Of a stretch of 31,992 nt of DNA, positions 21,181-31,172 are shown one piece after another. Position 1 is the first letter of the stretch. Each line of letters starts with the position of its first letter. Source of the stretch: Folioceros fuciformis. Its lineage: Eukaryota > Anthocerotophyta > Anthocerotopsida > Anthocerotales. The stretch is taken from NCBI GenBank assembly GCA_049999805.1, contig JBNGIO010004574.1:1-31992 (forward strand). Direction: 5' to 3'. The position numbers and the translations under genes were made by a program. The notes below the pieces were generated by a model. The model saw only the letters and a program-made list of their open reading frames with translations. It had not been told where the DNA came from and did not search any database.

Positions 21181-21800
21181 ATGATTGCGCCTGTACCACG
21201 GTTGCCGGTCCCAAAGCCCACAGGTGGGTCTGTGTCTAATGTGGGGCCACGTCGGAAGTGGACTCCTCCAGCTGGCTGCTGCTGGCCGACGCGTCGGCTA
21301 CGCCAAGTCCTAACACTGTTTAACCAACCCGTTGGTAACCCGCTACCGTCCAGTCTGCCGTCCACCAATTTGCACAGGGTACGTGACACGATCGCCACCT
21401 CCGAGCTTGGGACGGAGATCTCAAAAATTTCAAGCCGTTTGGAAACTTTGGCAACTCCGGACACTGGTGCTCGCAATCCGCCAAGGAAGCCACTTCTGTG
21501 AAAGCTGAACTAGTTTGACCTCTGGACTGACACCTGTCTCAGAAGTTCAAGCCTTTGGGCTCTGTCATGGTACGGTGGAGGAGTGCGCCCATCTCGACTT
21601 TACTGTCGACGGCCCTTCTCCTTGCACATAACAAACAAAAGTGGGGTCTCGTCAAGTACATGTTCCGAAGTCTGATGCGCTTTTCCGGAGAAATCCTCTC
21701 AAAAAAATATTTGAGACGACAGCCTTTGGGGATCGCGTCAAGTGCGACAATTGTAGCAGAACTTGCGTCGAGTGCAACATCAAAATCTACACGGTAGGGG
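21181..21800 (+). pseudogene. Coding-like, frame-broken patch with a Cys cluster
   Basis: An open frame of 106 codons (21181-21501) is followed, in other frames and after stops, by a stretch near 21680-21800 that reads ETTAFGDRVKCDNC then SRTCVECNIKIYT. The C-x2-C ... C-x2-C spacing resembles a zinc ribbon, such as those near the C-terminus of some transposases. The frame is broken between the two parts, so this may be a decayed gene or element, or unrecognised exons of a plus-strand gene. No family could be assigned. Confidence 0.25.
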
Positions 21801-23042
21801 ATTCCACCGTAGCACGCTAGCCTATCTACGACCTACTCCATCTCAGGCTGATTTCTCTGGAAGGTGGACGATGCCCATGAGCTCCTTTACCTGGGCTGCA
21901 CTTCCCCCATCTCTATGCCATGACAAACAGTTCCATCCCGCCACAGCCAAGAACACATGCGCACATAATCAGCAACGTATGGAGGATGCAAAACATGAAA
22001 CGACCACCCACTTTGCTATTGGACAATGCTACGCAAAAACTGGCATTGCACTTTCACGTGTAGGAAAGGAGGAATGAGAAGCTTGAGAAACAGCAATGGA
22101 AGACGAGAGACAAGATTGACTGGCATGAACTGTGTAAGTCTGTTGCGAAAAACAAACTTCGTCCTTGGCTGAGCAAATGGAAGGTGGACATACACAGCCA
22201 GAAAGTGACAGCAGCCTTAGAAAGGGTTTACTGCAAAGACATACATGATTACAAGTCACTCATGCGAGAACATGATTCGTGAGCCTTTCTTGAGGAGCAT
22301 CAGCGCAAAAAGCCTCCGAGATCAGGATTCGCTGCATGTCACGTGTCGTCATGGGCATCTAAGCAAGGGCGAATTGCAAACCCATTACCAGCCATGTGAA
22401 AATTGATAAAACCTCAACAAGCTGTGTCTTCCTGCTATGTGTCGTCTTGATCATCTGACCATGCACACCAAGCATTCTTTACTTCCACCAATCACCCCAA
22501 CTTGTGCATAACTCAAACGCAAGGAGCTTCACAGACATCACAGCCAGCAAGGCAAAGAGAAGACCCAAGTCCAGCACAACGCATGGCGTTGAACGAAAAT
22601 GCTATACAGACACTGCCAAGCATTGAAGCATTGACATTACAAAGTCAACAAAGATGTGGTCCAGAATAAGAACCCCCATGCTTATCTCTCAAGCTCATCA
22701 TCCGGCCAACATCACCCTACAGAACAAAATTGGACTGGAAGGTGCACTAATCCGCTGTTTCCTCAGATATACAGCTAATCTGGCTCTGATGATAAACGGG
22801 TATGCTTCCTCACTGTTTCGGGGCTTTCTAGATATCCTCAGAAAGCCACGACCCTGCACTCGCATCATAGTTAACCCAATCAATTATCATCACAGAGCCA
22901 AGTGCCTGCACTTGAACCAAATTTCATATGTCAATTGCCAGAAAACTAGCAATCCATCAACCACCAGCCTACCAATCAACCAAGCAGTCCGCATTCAGCT
23001 CCGACATCAACTGGACAAATGTCACTGGCACAAACCCAAACC

Positions 23043-23080
23043 GCCAGACCACATCACGCCACGCCACGCCACGCCACGCC
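23043..23080. repeat. ACGCC-type pentamer microsatellite
   Basis: About six tandem copies of a CACGC/ACGCC pentamer, the last ones imperfect, about 75 bp past the stop of the NFD6-like gene (in its 3' flank). Confidence 0.8.
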
Positions 23081-23154
23081 ACGCCGCACCAATCCACAGG
23101 AAAAAAACCAGAACAACTAGGGCAACAAAATCTCACCCCAAAGTTTTTTGACCA

Positions 23155-23502
23155 CTACCGATCTGGAGAAGAATGGCAGAGCGTACCCTGAAGAAGAGGA
23201 GCAGCGAAGGAGCTGGTACTCAGCCTTGACACCAGCCGAGCAGTGGCCATAGCAGTGTGCAGCGGCAGCAGGGACTGCGCACACGCGATCCGCGGCACAG
23301 ATGGCCTCCTCAACCGGAAACTGGAAGCTCCCACACCAGCATTCGAGGAGGAGAACTCAGAAGCGGCCGCAGTCCGACCAGTCGAGATGCCTGGAGCTTG
23401 GGACTCTACTCTAATTAACGAGTGCGCAGCTCTACTAGATTGGCAGGATCTCGCCACTGACACAAAAGACCTCCGAGCCGCCCTTCCGACCACGCCCGCC
23501 AT
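23155..23502 (-). CDS. NFD6-like small organelle-targeted protein
   Basis: Single open frame of 115 residues with a strongly basic, Ser/Arg/Ala-rich N-terminus (1-35) typical of a mitochondrial presequence. The conserved core of the NUCLEAR FUSION DEFECTIVE 6-like family follows: RRPSVPRIACAQSLLPLHTA then MATARLVSRLS. These plant proteins are about 90-120 residues and sit in mitochondria or plastids; loss in Arabidopsis disturbs nuclear fusion in the female gametophyte. The molecular role is unknown. After LLQ the sequence offers a GGTACGC donor, so the last ten codons could be replaced by a downstream exon, and family members are known to vary at this end. The promoter carries a telomere-repeat box. 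Confidence 0.8.
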   Translation of the reverse strand: MAGVVGRAARRSFVSVARSCQSSRAAHSLIRVESQAPGISTGRTAAASEFSSSNAGVGASSFRLRRPSVPRIACAQSLLPLHTAMATARLVSRLSTSSFAAPLLQGTLCHSSPDR

Positions 23503-23610
23503 GGATTGTGCGGATTGCAGCTCCTGCGACGCGAATATGATGGATTTCCGTCTGTTTCGCCTCTTACCGTTTTACTCTCTGACTATGCGAATTCTGGATT
23601 CCGCTCGTCT

Positions 23611-23625
23611 CTAAACCCTAAACCC
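23611..23625. promoter_or_regulatory. Telo-box (CTAAACCCTAAACCC)
   Basis: Two plant telomere-repeat units, CTAAACCCTAAACCC, about 110 bp upstream of the NFD6-like start codon. Telo-boxes are well-known in promoters of plant genes for ribosomal and organelle proteins, where they bind Myb-type telomere-repeat factors. The region is also the 3' flank of the PPR gene. Confidence 0.6.
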
Positions 23626-23679
23626 CTGCCCTACAGTGAGGACGCACGCACGGTGAAGTGCCTTTTGCGGAAGCTGAGC

Positions 23680-25806
23680 TTAAATCTCTAGCCTTGAAAA
23701 GTAGCTGGAGTTCCTGATGAGCAAAGGCTCCAGATGAACGTGAGCACCGTTCGTGAAGGGCAAAGATGCATGAGAAGATTCTGAGACGTGCGTCTCCCTT
23801 CGCATATTTGCCCATAGCACTTCTATTGTCCTCAGAAGTGCTGCACTTTGCTGGTGCGGCCCATCTCCTGCCACGAACGTATGCACCTTCTTCTCGAGCT
23901 CAATCCAGCTCTGCCCTCGCTCCTTCCATGCGGTGGCTTGCTTTCTCAGCTGGTCCACTTGGATGGCGCAATCCCACATGCCAGCTTGGGCATAGATGTT
24001 TGACATGAGCACGTAGGCAGAAGCGTGTTGTGGCTGTAGGCGGACTGCACAGTCGAAGGCCTGTCTCCCAAGGGCGACGTTCTTGTGCTTCCGGCAGGCA
24101 CCAAGTAAAGACAACCACATAGCTCCGTCTGGCTGAATGGGCAATCGCAGGAGCAGGTGCAGTGCCTGGGTCAAGAGGCCTGCACGGCCCAACAAGTCGA
24201 TGACGCAGGCATAATGCTCCAGAGCAGGAGGGATGTGATGGTCCTCGCTCATGGATGCAAAAAACTCCAGCCCTGCGTCCACCATGCCCCCATGACTGCA
24301 GGCGGACAGGATGGCAAGGAATGTGATTCCGTCTGGGCTTGTGCCTTGCCGGCGCATCTGATGAAAGGAATGCACGCACATTTCCGGTAATCCTTGACTG
24401 GCATACCCTGCTATCAGTGCGTTCCAGGATACTACATCAGGCTGGGGCAGTGAGTCGAAGACAGCCTGCGCGTCCACCATGCTCCCACATTTGCTGTATG
24501 TGTGAATAAGTGAGTTTGCCAAACTGAGGCTGGTGAATACACAGCTCAGTATACTGCGATGGACCTGACGGCAGGTATGGAGGCTGCCGGTAGTGCTGCA
24601 AGCTCTGAGGACGCACAGATACGTTGATTCCTCTGGTTTGAACGATTCTGCTTGCATCCGAGCATACAGTCCAAGCGCTTTCTCTCCTTGGTCCTGATGA
24701 GCATAGCCTGCAATCATCGCTGTCCATGACACAACATCCCGCTGGGACTGCCCTTCGAACACTAGGTGGGCATCTGAAATGCTCCCACACCTGGAGTACA
24801 TACTCACCAGACTGCTACTTACAAACTTATCCGATGCATAGCCCCGTCGAGCAGATTCAGCATGAACTGCCTTCCCCCTCTGCAGACTCCCTACTTTAAC
24901 AGACTCACCATCCACCGAAGTACTCCCCTCACTTTCTGCAAGGATAACACAAGCCTGCAGCAGAGCCAAACATGTTCGATCGTCCGGGCTTACACCTGCC
25001 TCTTGCATTCGACAATAAAGCTGGAAAACCCTCTCTCCTTCTCCATGTTGAGCATACCCTGCCAGCATCGCATTCCAAGACACTACACTCCGGTGACACA
25101 ATCCGTCAAACACCAGCTGTGCATCCCCGATGCTCCCACACTTTGCATACATATCCACCAGACTGGTGCCTACGTACAAGTCCGTATCACATCTGTGCCT
25201 AATCACGTCAGCATGCATCCGAAGGGCTTGTTCCAGGTCCCCCAAGTTGCCACATGCCTTGAGCAAGCCAAGAAACGTGTGTCTGTTGGGCTGTATCCCT
25301 TCTTCCTCCTGCATCTGCTGGTACGTGCTCAAAGCCTCTCCACATTTTCCTGCCTTGGTATACCCAGCAATTATGGCGGTCCAAGAGTAAACAGTCCTCT
25401 TACCCAGCTTGTGGAAGACCTGGAGCGCATCGTCCAGGGCCCCGCAGCTGACCAGCGTAATGACCACAGATTCACCCAACTCGGAGTGCGAATCGAACCC
25501 ACTTCGCACAAGGTGAGCATGCACTCGCTTAGCCTCCCGAAGGACCGTCTTCCGTCGGCATGCGTGCAACAGGTACCCATATACTTCCACCGAACACGGG
25601 CAACCCTGCATGTCAAAACCATAGAGAACATCTACTGCCCTGTGGAGCAGTCCGGCGTCACATAGTTGTTTCATCCGAGACAGAGATGAGCACAGATCAT
25701 AATCCGGTAAGCAGCTCGAGGCCACAAAACTGCCACCACTGCATCGATTCCTGCCGTTCACCTTGTCAGGAAGTCCAAAGATTGGCTGCAACGTGTTTGA
25801 AGCCAT
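23680..25806 (-). CDS. Pentatricopeptide repeat protein, PLS class, E subgroup (no DYW)
   Basis: PPR proteins bind organelle RNA through one repeat per base; PLS types with E domains mostly specify C-to-U editing sites. This intronless 708-residue protein has about a dozen repeats over residues 40-560 with the usual SWNAMLAGYAQHG, SLVDMYAKCGSI and SPDGITFLAILSACSHGGMV phrases, in PLS order. E1/E2 motifs span about 563-630, ending with GQSWIELEKKVHTFVAGDGP (631-650). After ANMRRE (about 671) a 37-residue Ser-rich tail ends the protein where a DYW deaminase domain would start, so any editing would need a separate DYW partner. Residues 285-305 hold a short insert in one repeat. The N-terminus is weakly basic; plastid or mitochondrial import is likely but not shown. 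The RNA target cannot be read reliably by eye. Confidence 0.93.
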   Translation of the reverse strand: MASNTLQPIFGLPDKVNGRNRCSGGSFVASSCLPDYDLCSSLSRMKQLCDAGLLHRAVDVLYGFDMQGCPCSVEVYGYLLHACRRKTVLREAKRVHAHLVRSGFDSHSELGESVVITLVSCGALDDALQVFHKLGKRTVYSWTAIIAGYTKAGKCGEALSTYQQMQEEEGIQPNRHTFLGLLKACGNLGDLEQALRMHADVIRHRCDTDLYVGTSLVDMYAKCGSIGDAQLVFDGLCHRSVVSWNAMLAGYAQHGEGERVFQLYCRMQEAGVSPDDRTCLALLQACVILAESEGSTSVDGESVKVGSLQRGKAVHAESARRGYASDKFVSSSLVSMYSRCGSISDAHLVFEGQSQRDVVSWTAMIAGYAHQDQGEKALGLYARMQAESFKPEESTYLCVLRACSTTGSLHTCRQVHRSILSCVFTSLSLANSLIHTYSKCGSMVDAQAVFDSLPQPDVVSWNALIAGYASQGLPEMCVHSFHQMRRQGTSPDGITFLAILSACSHGGMVDAGLEFFASMSEDHHIPPALEHYACVIDLLGRAGLLTQALHLLLRLPIQPDGAMWLSLLGACRKHKNVALGRQAFDCAVRLQPQHASAYVLMSNIYAQAGMWDCAIQVDQLRKQATAWKERGQSWIELEKKVHTFVAGDGPHQQSAALLRTIEVLWANMRRETHVSESSHASLPFTNGAHVHLEPLLIRNSSYFSRLEI

Positions 25807-26496
25807 CAGCGAAGTGGTGGGAGTTTCTCTTGTTTCCGGTCATGTCATGTCATGTCTGTTGCGGATCTCATTTTGCAACCACAACCGAAGGACGGTCACA
25901 TACATGGTGCAAAGGGATGCTCCTTGTTCATACCAAACTGGCTCGGTCATATACACAATTCGCACAATTACACAAGCCACCTCGTCAACTCTATCACAGA
26001 ACACAGAGCTCGCCTGCTTCACAAGCACCGTCTCCACAGTTTCACGGAGGAAAAGAATTACACTACCTACCCAATATCGGGGCAATCAGCGGGCCAATAC
26101 ACACACACATGCACTCAGCACGCTCCAACTTGATGCCTTGGTCCAGCAGATGATCCTACAGCAAACACAATCTTCCTTGCTTCAAATCAGAAAATTATTT
26201 GCTGGGGTGCACGGAGTATGCGAAGTCCCCTAGCTCTAACAATACAACTGTACAAATTTGTACAGAAAAACCCTGGACGAAATGAAGTAGCAGTACGGCT
26301 GCTACACAGTGACGAAGCAAGTCCTGTCTTTCAAGATTGTGGAGTGCCACAGGCTGGCTGTTCTGTCCAATTCTTCTGATTCTGAGGTACCAAAGCACAC
26401 CAGTTCCGTTTCCACTTCACATACCACACTTCTACCTATCTCTCTATGTAACACCATGACTAATCTTCACAGAGCCTGGTCAACAGCCCTGGGTCT
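25807..26496. other. Intergenic: PPR promoter and PAT1 3' flank
   Basis: 690 bp between two minus-strand genes. A short run of GTCAT repeats (TCATGTCATGTCATGTC) lies at about 25840-25856 just upstream of the PPR start. Open frames across the region look random. Nothing else was recognised. Confidence 0.4.
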
Positions 26497-29291
26497 TCAG
26501 GAGGAAGATTGGTGCCCACCCATGCCAATAGATCTCTGCGTGAACTCAAGTAACTGTCTGCGTTGGTGTTCGTTAGTGTGTGGCAAGCAGGCCTTGAGAA
26601 GCTCCACTGGGATCTCCTTGCTCATCGCTGCTGTGGCGCCTGCAGTTGCACTTGCCATGTCACTTGATGCCGACATTACAAGAGTATGAATTATGCTTTC
26701 ATACTTCTTGGTACAATAATTTGTAAGAAGAAGAAAAAACGCATCGAATGCAGCCTGCCAGCCAGCCAACTTCTGTGGCTGATAAGCTGTATTATGATGA
26801 GTCAACAGAATTGTTGCTCGCTCCAGCACTGCACGCACAACCAGAGTGGCCCCATCCCCTGCAGGATTGCCAACAGGGCGAAGTGGGGGATGTTCTGGGG
26901 ATAGGACCAAAGCAGCTAAAAGGGCACTAAGAGGTGAGAGGCTCAAACTGGAGATACACACAGCCACTGCAGTAGCTAATCCAGCATTGACCGAAGTCTC
27001 ATTGATATCTTTCTGAACCCCTCCAAACAAAAAGTTGAGGTTTCGGAAAATGGACATTGTTACCAATGTCACCAGCTCGGTACCAGGAAGTAGAAGGCCC
27101 AAATACTTGGTTACAAGCTTGCGGCCTTTTGTCAACGAAACAAGGCGCAAAAAAGTCAGATTATCCCCAAAACCATCAAAGGGTGCATCCTTCCCATATT
27201 GCCCTTCGTGATTGTTGCTGAGATTCATGAGCACAGCCAGCCCTTCCAGAAGAATCTGACGCCTCCTCCTCAGATAAAGTCCACCGTCAGGAGGCCTCAT
27301 GACAGCAAGAAACCGATCAATATCATCAACATCTAGAAGAAGACAGAGTCCATCTTCCGCAACTATCCTCACAGCTAGCATAGGCTCCTGCTCCAGGGGT
27401 CTTTGAAGAGATAACTTCTTCGTGTCAGCTATGAGTTGATCGATGACTCCTCTGCCACCTTCAATCCCACCATCATCTCCAGACATGATTGGATCCATTT
27501 CCAACAAAGGCCTGGGCCTGCGTATGGAAGGGAATGGGATCCTACCCAGGGCCTTTATTTGAAGGAAGGGATGAGGTTCTATGGGTGGTCGTGTGTGGGA
27601 AGGCTGTTCACGGAGGTTCGATGGCGCAAAGTGACGCCTTCCATGAGGAGTTGCGCCAGAATCAACTTTGGCTTGTACTGCTTGATGGTAGTAATCATCA
27701 ATATATGGGTCACTGCTGTGCGTTGCTGCCCACTGGATCCTTACTATGTTATCTATCTCTTCTGCTGTCATGTACTTGGAGCGATGCTGCTGCCAACCGT
27801 TGTGCTCAAAGGAGTCTTCACCCTGTTCACGGTGCATAATCGGAGTTCTTTCTTGCTGTTGATAGGAATGCCACCCAGGTATCTGAGGTTGCATTGGCCT
27901 GAATTGAGAATCTCCAGTATATGAAGGACCAGGACCCATGGTTTGTTGAGCTGGCGGAGCGAGTACACCTGAACCTTGTTCCGTGTCCTTGCTTGCAGGG
28001 GCACTAGGACGGTATGCTGCATGGAGGCCCTCATGCTGGAGGACAACCTGTGGTGGTACTAATGGCTGCTTCCTAATGACAGGAACATGCCCAGACCAAG
28101 CGGGAGGAGATTGTTGATATTGCAGGTCTCTGACCATGAAAGGTATTACCCCAGGAACACCTCCACCGGGTGGCGGTTGATATGGGAAAATTACCCTTCC
28201 AACACCGGGACCCATCGGATTAGGTTGCCCTTGCATTCCACGTGCATATGCCATCATATTTGGAATCTGAGCATGAGGTCTTCCAGGCTGCTGAAAAATA
28301 GGTTGCCGAACAGAAGGTGCGTTAACCGCTTGATAAGAAACTGGTCCTTGGGATGCAAAACCACGACTCCCCCCCATCCAAGCCTGACCCAAAGAGGGCC
28401 CAGCATACTCAGGAGGGCTTGGAGGTGCAAACGATGAAGGTGCTGACGACGTTACACGCTGATCAGGTCCAGTGAATGAACGATGGCTGTCCATCCATGG
28501 GACTGAAGCTGCTTGCGGCTCATTGATATTTTCCAGCTCTGCACAAGCACTCCTCGGATCAAACAAGCTGAACCAAGAGATTAGGGCCTCTGAAACTTTA
28601 TTGCAAACCAGGGATAATGTTCCACCCCTACTTACTTTCACGAGTATTTGACACTCCACGTCCATCCAAGCTACTTTCCATCTCTGAACCCTTGAGGCTT
28701 CCCTGTACAAGAGGATTATACCAGCACCTTCAACACCACGATTCCGACAGTACGGGCTCCCAGGGGAAAAAAAAAAAAATCCCGGCGACTAAAGCCTACG
28801 AGAACCTCACATCCCTACCTAACAGGCATAGACTTAAATGGCTAAGATAAAAGGACTTAAATGGCTGCAGTAAATCCACTACATCCAGATAAAACACCTC
28901 ATCCCAAACCGAATTACGTGATTGTCCACCATTCCCTGTCAACTGGCACACAAAAAAGCACCAAGCGCAACCATCCACACAACCACAACGAGCATCAGAG
29001 GTGATTACACGAAAAGTTCTCAACAAACCTCATCGTCGCGGCTGGTACTAGAACCAGCGTCCGCTCTCGAACTTTCAAGGCCCTCGCCACCGTCTTCATC
29101 CAAACCACCGAGTTCTAGCTCCTGACTTTCATCTCCCCCGAAAAACGCATACTGAGATGCATCAAATCGTTCATCGGCCCCTACAACCACACCACACACA
29201 AGACTCAATCTTACGGCCATCCACATTCCTCCTGACCCATCAGAGGAACGAGAGAATTGCAACGATAAAAACCACCTCCTGAATGGTCCAT
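26497..29291 (-). CDS. PAT1: PAT1 homologue, mRNA decapping activator
   Basis: PAT1 links deadenylation to decapping in P-bodies by binding the LSM1-7 ring, DCP2 and a DEAD-box helicase. Four exons (minus): 29291-29276 (16 bp), 29180-29029, 28702-28636, 28589-26497, all phases consistent, about 775 residues (Arabidopsis PAT1 is about 790). The plant-typical N-terminal motif DERFDASQYAFFGGDESQEL then ELGGLDED is at about 8-35. A long Pro/Gln/Gly-rich low-complexity middle (about 100-340) would favour condensates. From about 350 the YMTAEEIDNIVRIQWAATHS block (the conserved N-part of the C-terminal region) leads to the helical alpha-alpha superhelix domain ending VPVELLKACLPHTNEHQRRQ. The tiny first exon encodes only MDHSG plus one base, so automatic gene calling may miss it. 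Confidence 0.95.
28817..28873. repeat. Short direct repeat in PAT1 intron 2
   Basis: GACTTAAATGGCT occurs twice about 27 bp apart (near 28830 and 28856) inside the second intron. A 13-bp poly-A run lies nearby (about 28768-28780), which is a T-run on the sense strand of the intron. Confidence 0.55.
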
Positions 29292-29971
29292 CTTTTCGAG
29301 ACACTCAGCTCCTCCCCTAACAGTCGCTACCAATTAGGGTCAGCTCCACAAGCGCGCGTTCTCCAACTGTGAAGCCTTCAGATCAAGAACTAGGTCATCG
29401 CGCAACCTTCAATTGCCCCATCGACAACCCCTTCCGCAGACGCCCCTGGCGCCTGGCGTCCGGGAAACCTCCAAGGCTCAACCCCTTCTCCACCTGCCAG
29501 GCGCGCGATTCCGCCAACGAATCTGACAGCAAACAGAGCGCCAAGGCATGAAAAGACGGCCTGCTTCTCAGAAACGCAATTGGCGTCACTCACAACCGAT
29601 GCGTCCAGACTCCAGATCGAGCTTCGCCACACCAAGCAGGGGACGCCTTGAATGGCCCAATGGCAACACTGCTCCGATCGTGAAAACCTTAGTATCAGGG
29701 GTTTGTTTCGACTCTAAACCCGATAGATATGTTTACACTGAGTTCCCGGACATGATATTTCCGGGAAAAGATCTTCATAATTTCTCGGATTGGGCCACAA
29801 TGTCCTTATCCTGGACGAATCCGGTGCCCACGTTATACGTGCCTCCAATCTCGTTCCTATGGCTCTGGAAACCAAGAGCATGTATAAGCCGGTTGGTGGC
29901 GGGACATGGCCGATTAGCTTTTCACCGCCTTCGTTCCGAGCTCGCTCGGGCTGGTGTCGTTGGAGGTGGAG
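29292..29971. promoter_or_regulatory. Divergent promoter between PAT1 and ABM-domain genes
   Basis: 680 bp between two divergent starts. ATTAGGGTC, a telo-box half-site, is at about 29333-29341, some 45 bp upstream of the PAT1 ATG. Open frames such as the one at 29548-30156 lie across it but run antisense or out of frame to the known genes. No other site was assigned. Confidence 0.4.
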
Positions 29972-31172
29972 ATGGCGGCCTGCACCGTGCGCCTTCCCGT
30001 GTCTCCCGTTGCAAGCAGCAGCGGCAGCAGCGGGAGAGGGTCTGCCGAGCCCGCTGGATGCGCGCAATGCCGGCGATGGCACGCTCTTGGAAGGAAAGGC
30101 CATCTCGGGAGGAGGATGGTCATTCAGGCTGGTGCTCCAGCCGCCTCTGGACATGAGTCGTTCGTGGTGCGGGCTGCGAAGCGTGTTTCTTCCGGGCGTA
30201 GCTACGTTCTGAGCTCCACCCTGGCTGCGGAGGAAGGCAACGAGGAGGAAGTGGCGAAATTGTGCAAAGGCATTTTGGAATGGGCCTGGGAGAAGCAAGT
30301 GCGCATCTTGTGTTTTGCTTCAGATTGAACTTTTTCTGTTCATTTGACAGTAGGTGATGGAAGTTTTGTGCTTTGCTGGCTGCAGAAAGACAAAAGCGCC
30401 GGTATCTATGTATTTGAGTGCAACGCTGATCCCTTTGAGAAGAATGTGGTGCATTTTTGGGAGCGGTATGAAAGCTTCACGCACATGAACGACATCAGGG
30501 CTTCCCCTGAACATACCAAGTTCATGACAGATGTAAGCCACACCTAGTCTTGCGCCATTCCAAGCTCAGATGTTTCATGTTTCTTCCTCCCTGACTGACT
30601 GATTGCTCTTTCGCTGATGCCATGTTTATGTTTTTCTTGCAGGTGAGGCCACTTCTAACAGGACCTGTGGGCCTGGCTTGCTACGAGTACAAGGATGGCC
30701 AAATTGGAAACATGTTGAATCCTATTGGTATGCTGTCAAGCGTCTCCTTTCGGTCGGACTCGGTCATTTCCTGGCGATGGCCTTCAACCTAGTTTCTTGT
30801 GTTCAACTTTACAGCAGACACTGTGCTGTGAATGTTGCCACGGATGTTGCTAGACGGTTGGAGCCTGGCCTGGGTATGTGGTCCTTGTACATAACGGTGT
30901 GAGTGATGCGAGTCCTCATACATGTTGTCGTGGTGCACTACGCAGGGCCGAAGGGTGAGGGTGGCCTGGACGATGCGACTGGGCAAGGGGGCAGTGGAGG
31001 AGGAGCAGGATACAAGCAACAGTCAATGACCATCAACATGGGGATTGGTGAATCGGCCGACCGAGAAGAATGGGGTTTGGCCAAGATGCTGGCAAAAGCT
31101 GCGGGCAAGCCTCAGGACGAAACCGAAGGAGGCTGGAACTTGAAGAATATCTTCGGTAACAAAAAAGAGTAA
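29972..31172 (+). CDS. ABM-type dimeric alpha/beta-barrel protein, probably plastid
   Basis: Four exons: 29972-30298, 30386-30532, 30643-30727, 30946-31172, phases consistent, 261 residues. Residues 1-65 are Ser/Arg/Ala-rich and low in acids, a good plastid transit peptide candidate. A domain of the antibiotic-biosynthesis-monooxygenase (ABM) ferredoxin-like fold follows (about 70-185): a first strand RSYVLSSTLAAEEGNEEEVA, then AGIYVFECNADPFEKNVVHF, FWERYESFTHMNDIRASPEH and VRPLLTGPVGLACYEYKDGQ. The C-terminal part (about 187-261) has a Gly-rich linker then REEWGLAKMLAKAAG and ends GGWNLKNIFGNKKE. ABM proteins act as cofactor-light oxygenases or as small-ligand dimers; no substrate is evident. 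ATG 29972 is chosen because the next upstream in-frame start is only a GTG. Confidence 0.85.

Larger units (their letters stand above)
20958..23154. other. Long intergenic stretch with few signals
   Basis: About 2.2 kb between the aldo/keto reductase start and the NFD6-like stop. 20958-21160 should be the reductase promoter. 21180-21800 has a frame-broken coding-like patch (listed separately). From 21850 to 22620 I see nothing. A 165-codon open frame at 22654-23151 reads through a simple repeat and has no recognisable motif, so it is not called as a gene. Confidence 0.4.

Noticed and set aside
22654-23151. 165-codon plus-strand open frame
   Set aside because: Runs through the pentamer microsatellite, no domain, His/Pro/Arg composition set by the repeat.
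24862-25665. 267-codon plus-strand open frame
   Set aside because: Lies wholly antisense inside the PPR gene; an expected shadow of its repeats.
29548-30156. 202-codon plus-strand open frame
   Set aside because: Overlaps the first ABM exon in another frame and has no motif; the promoter fits better.
29714-30298. 194-codon minus-strand open frame
   Set aside because: Antisense to the ABM gene first exon and its promoter; no recognisable protein.
30790-30880. Possible additional exon in the ABM gene
   Set aside because: Reading from the ACAG acceptor in the required phase meets a stop after five codons; direct splicing of 30727 to 30946 is in phase.
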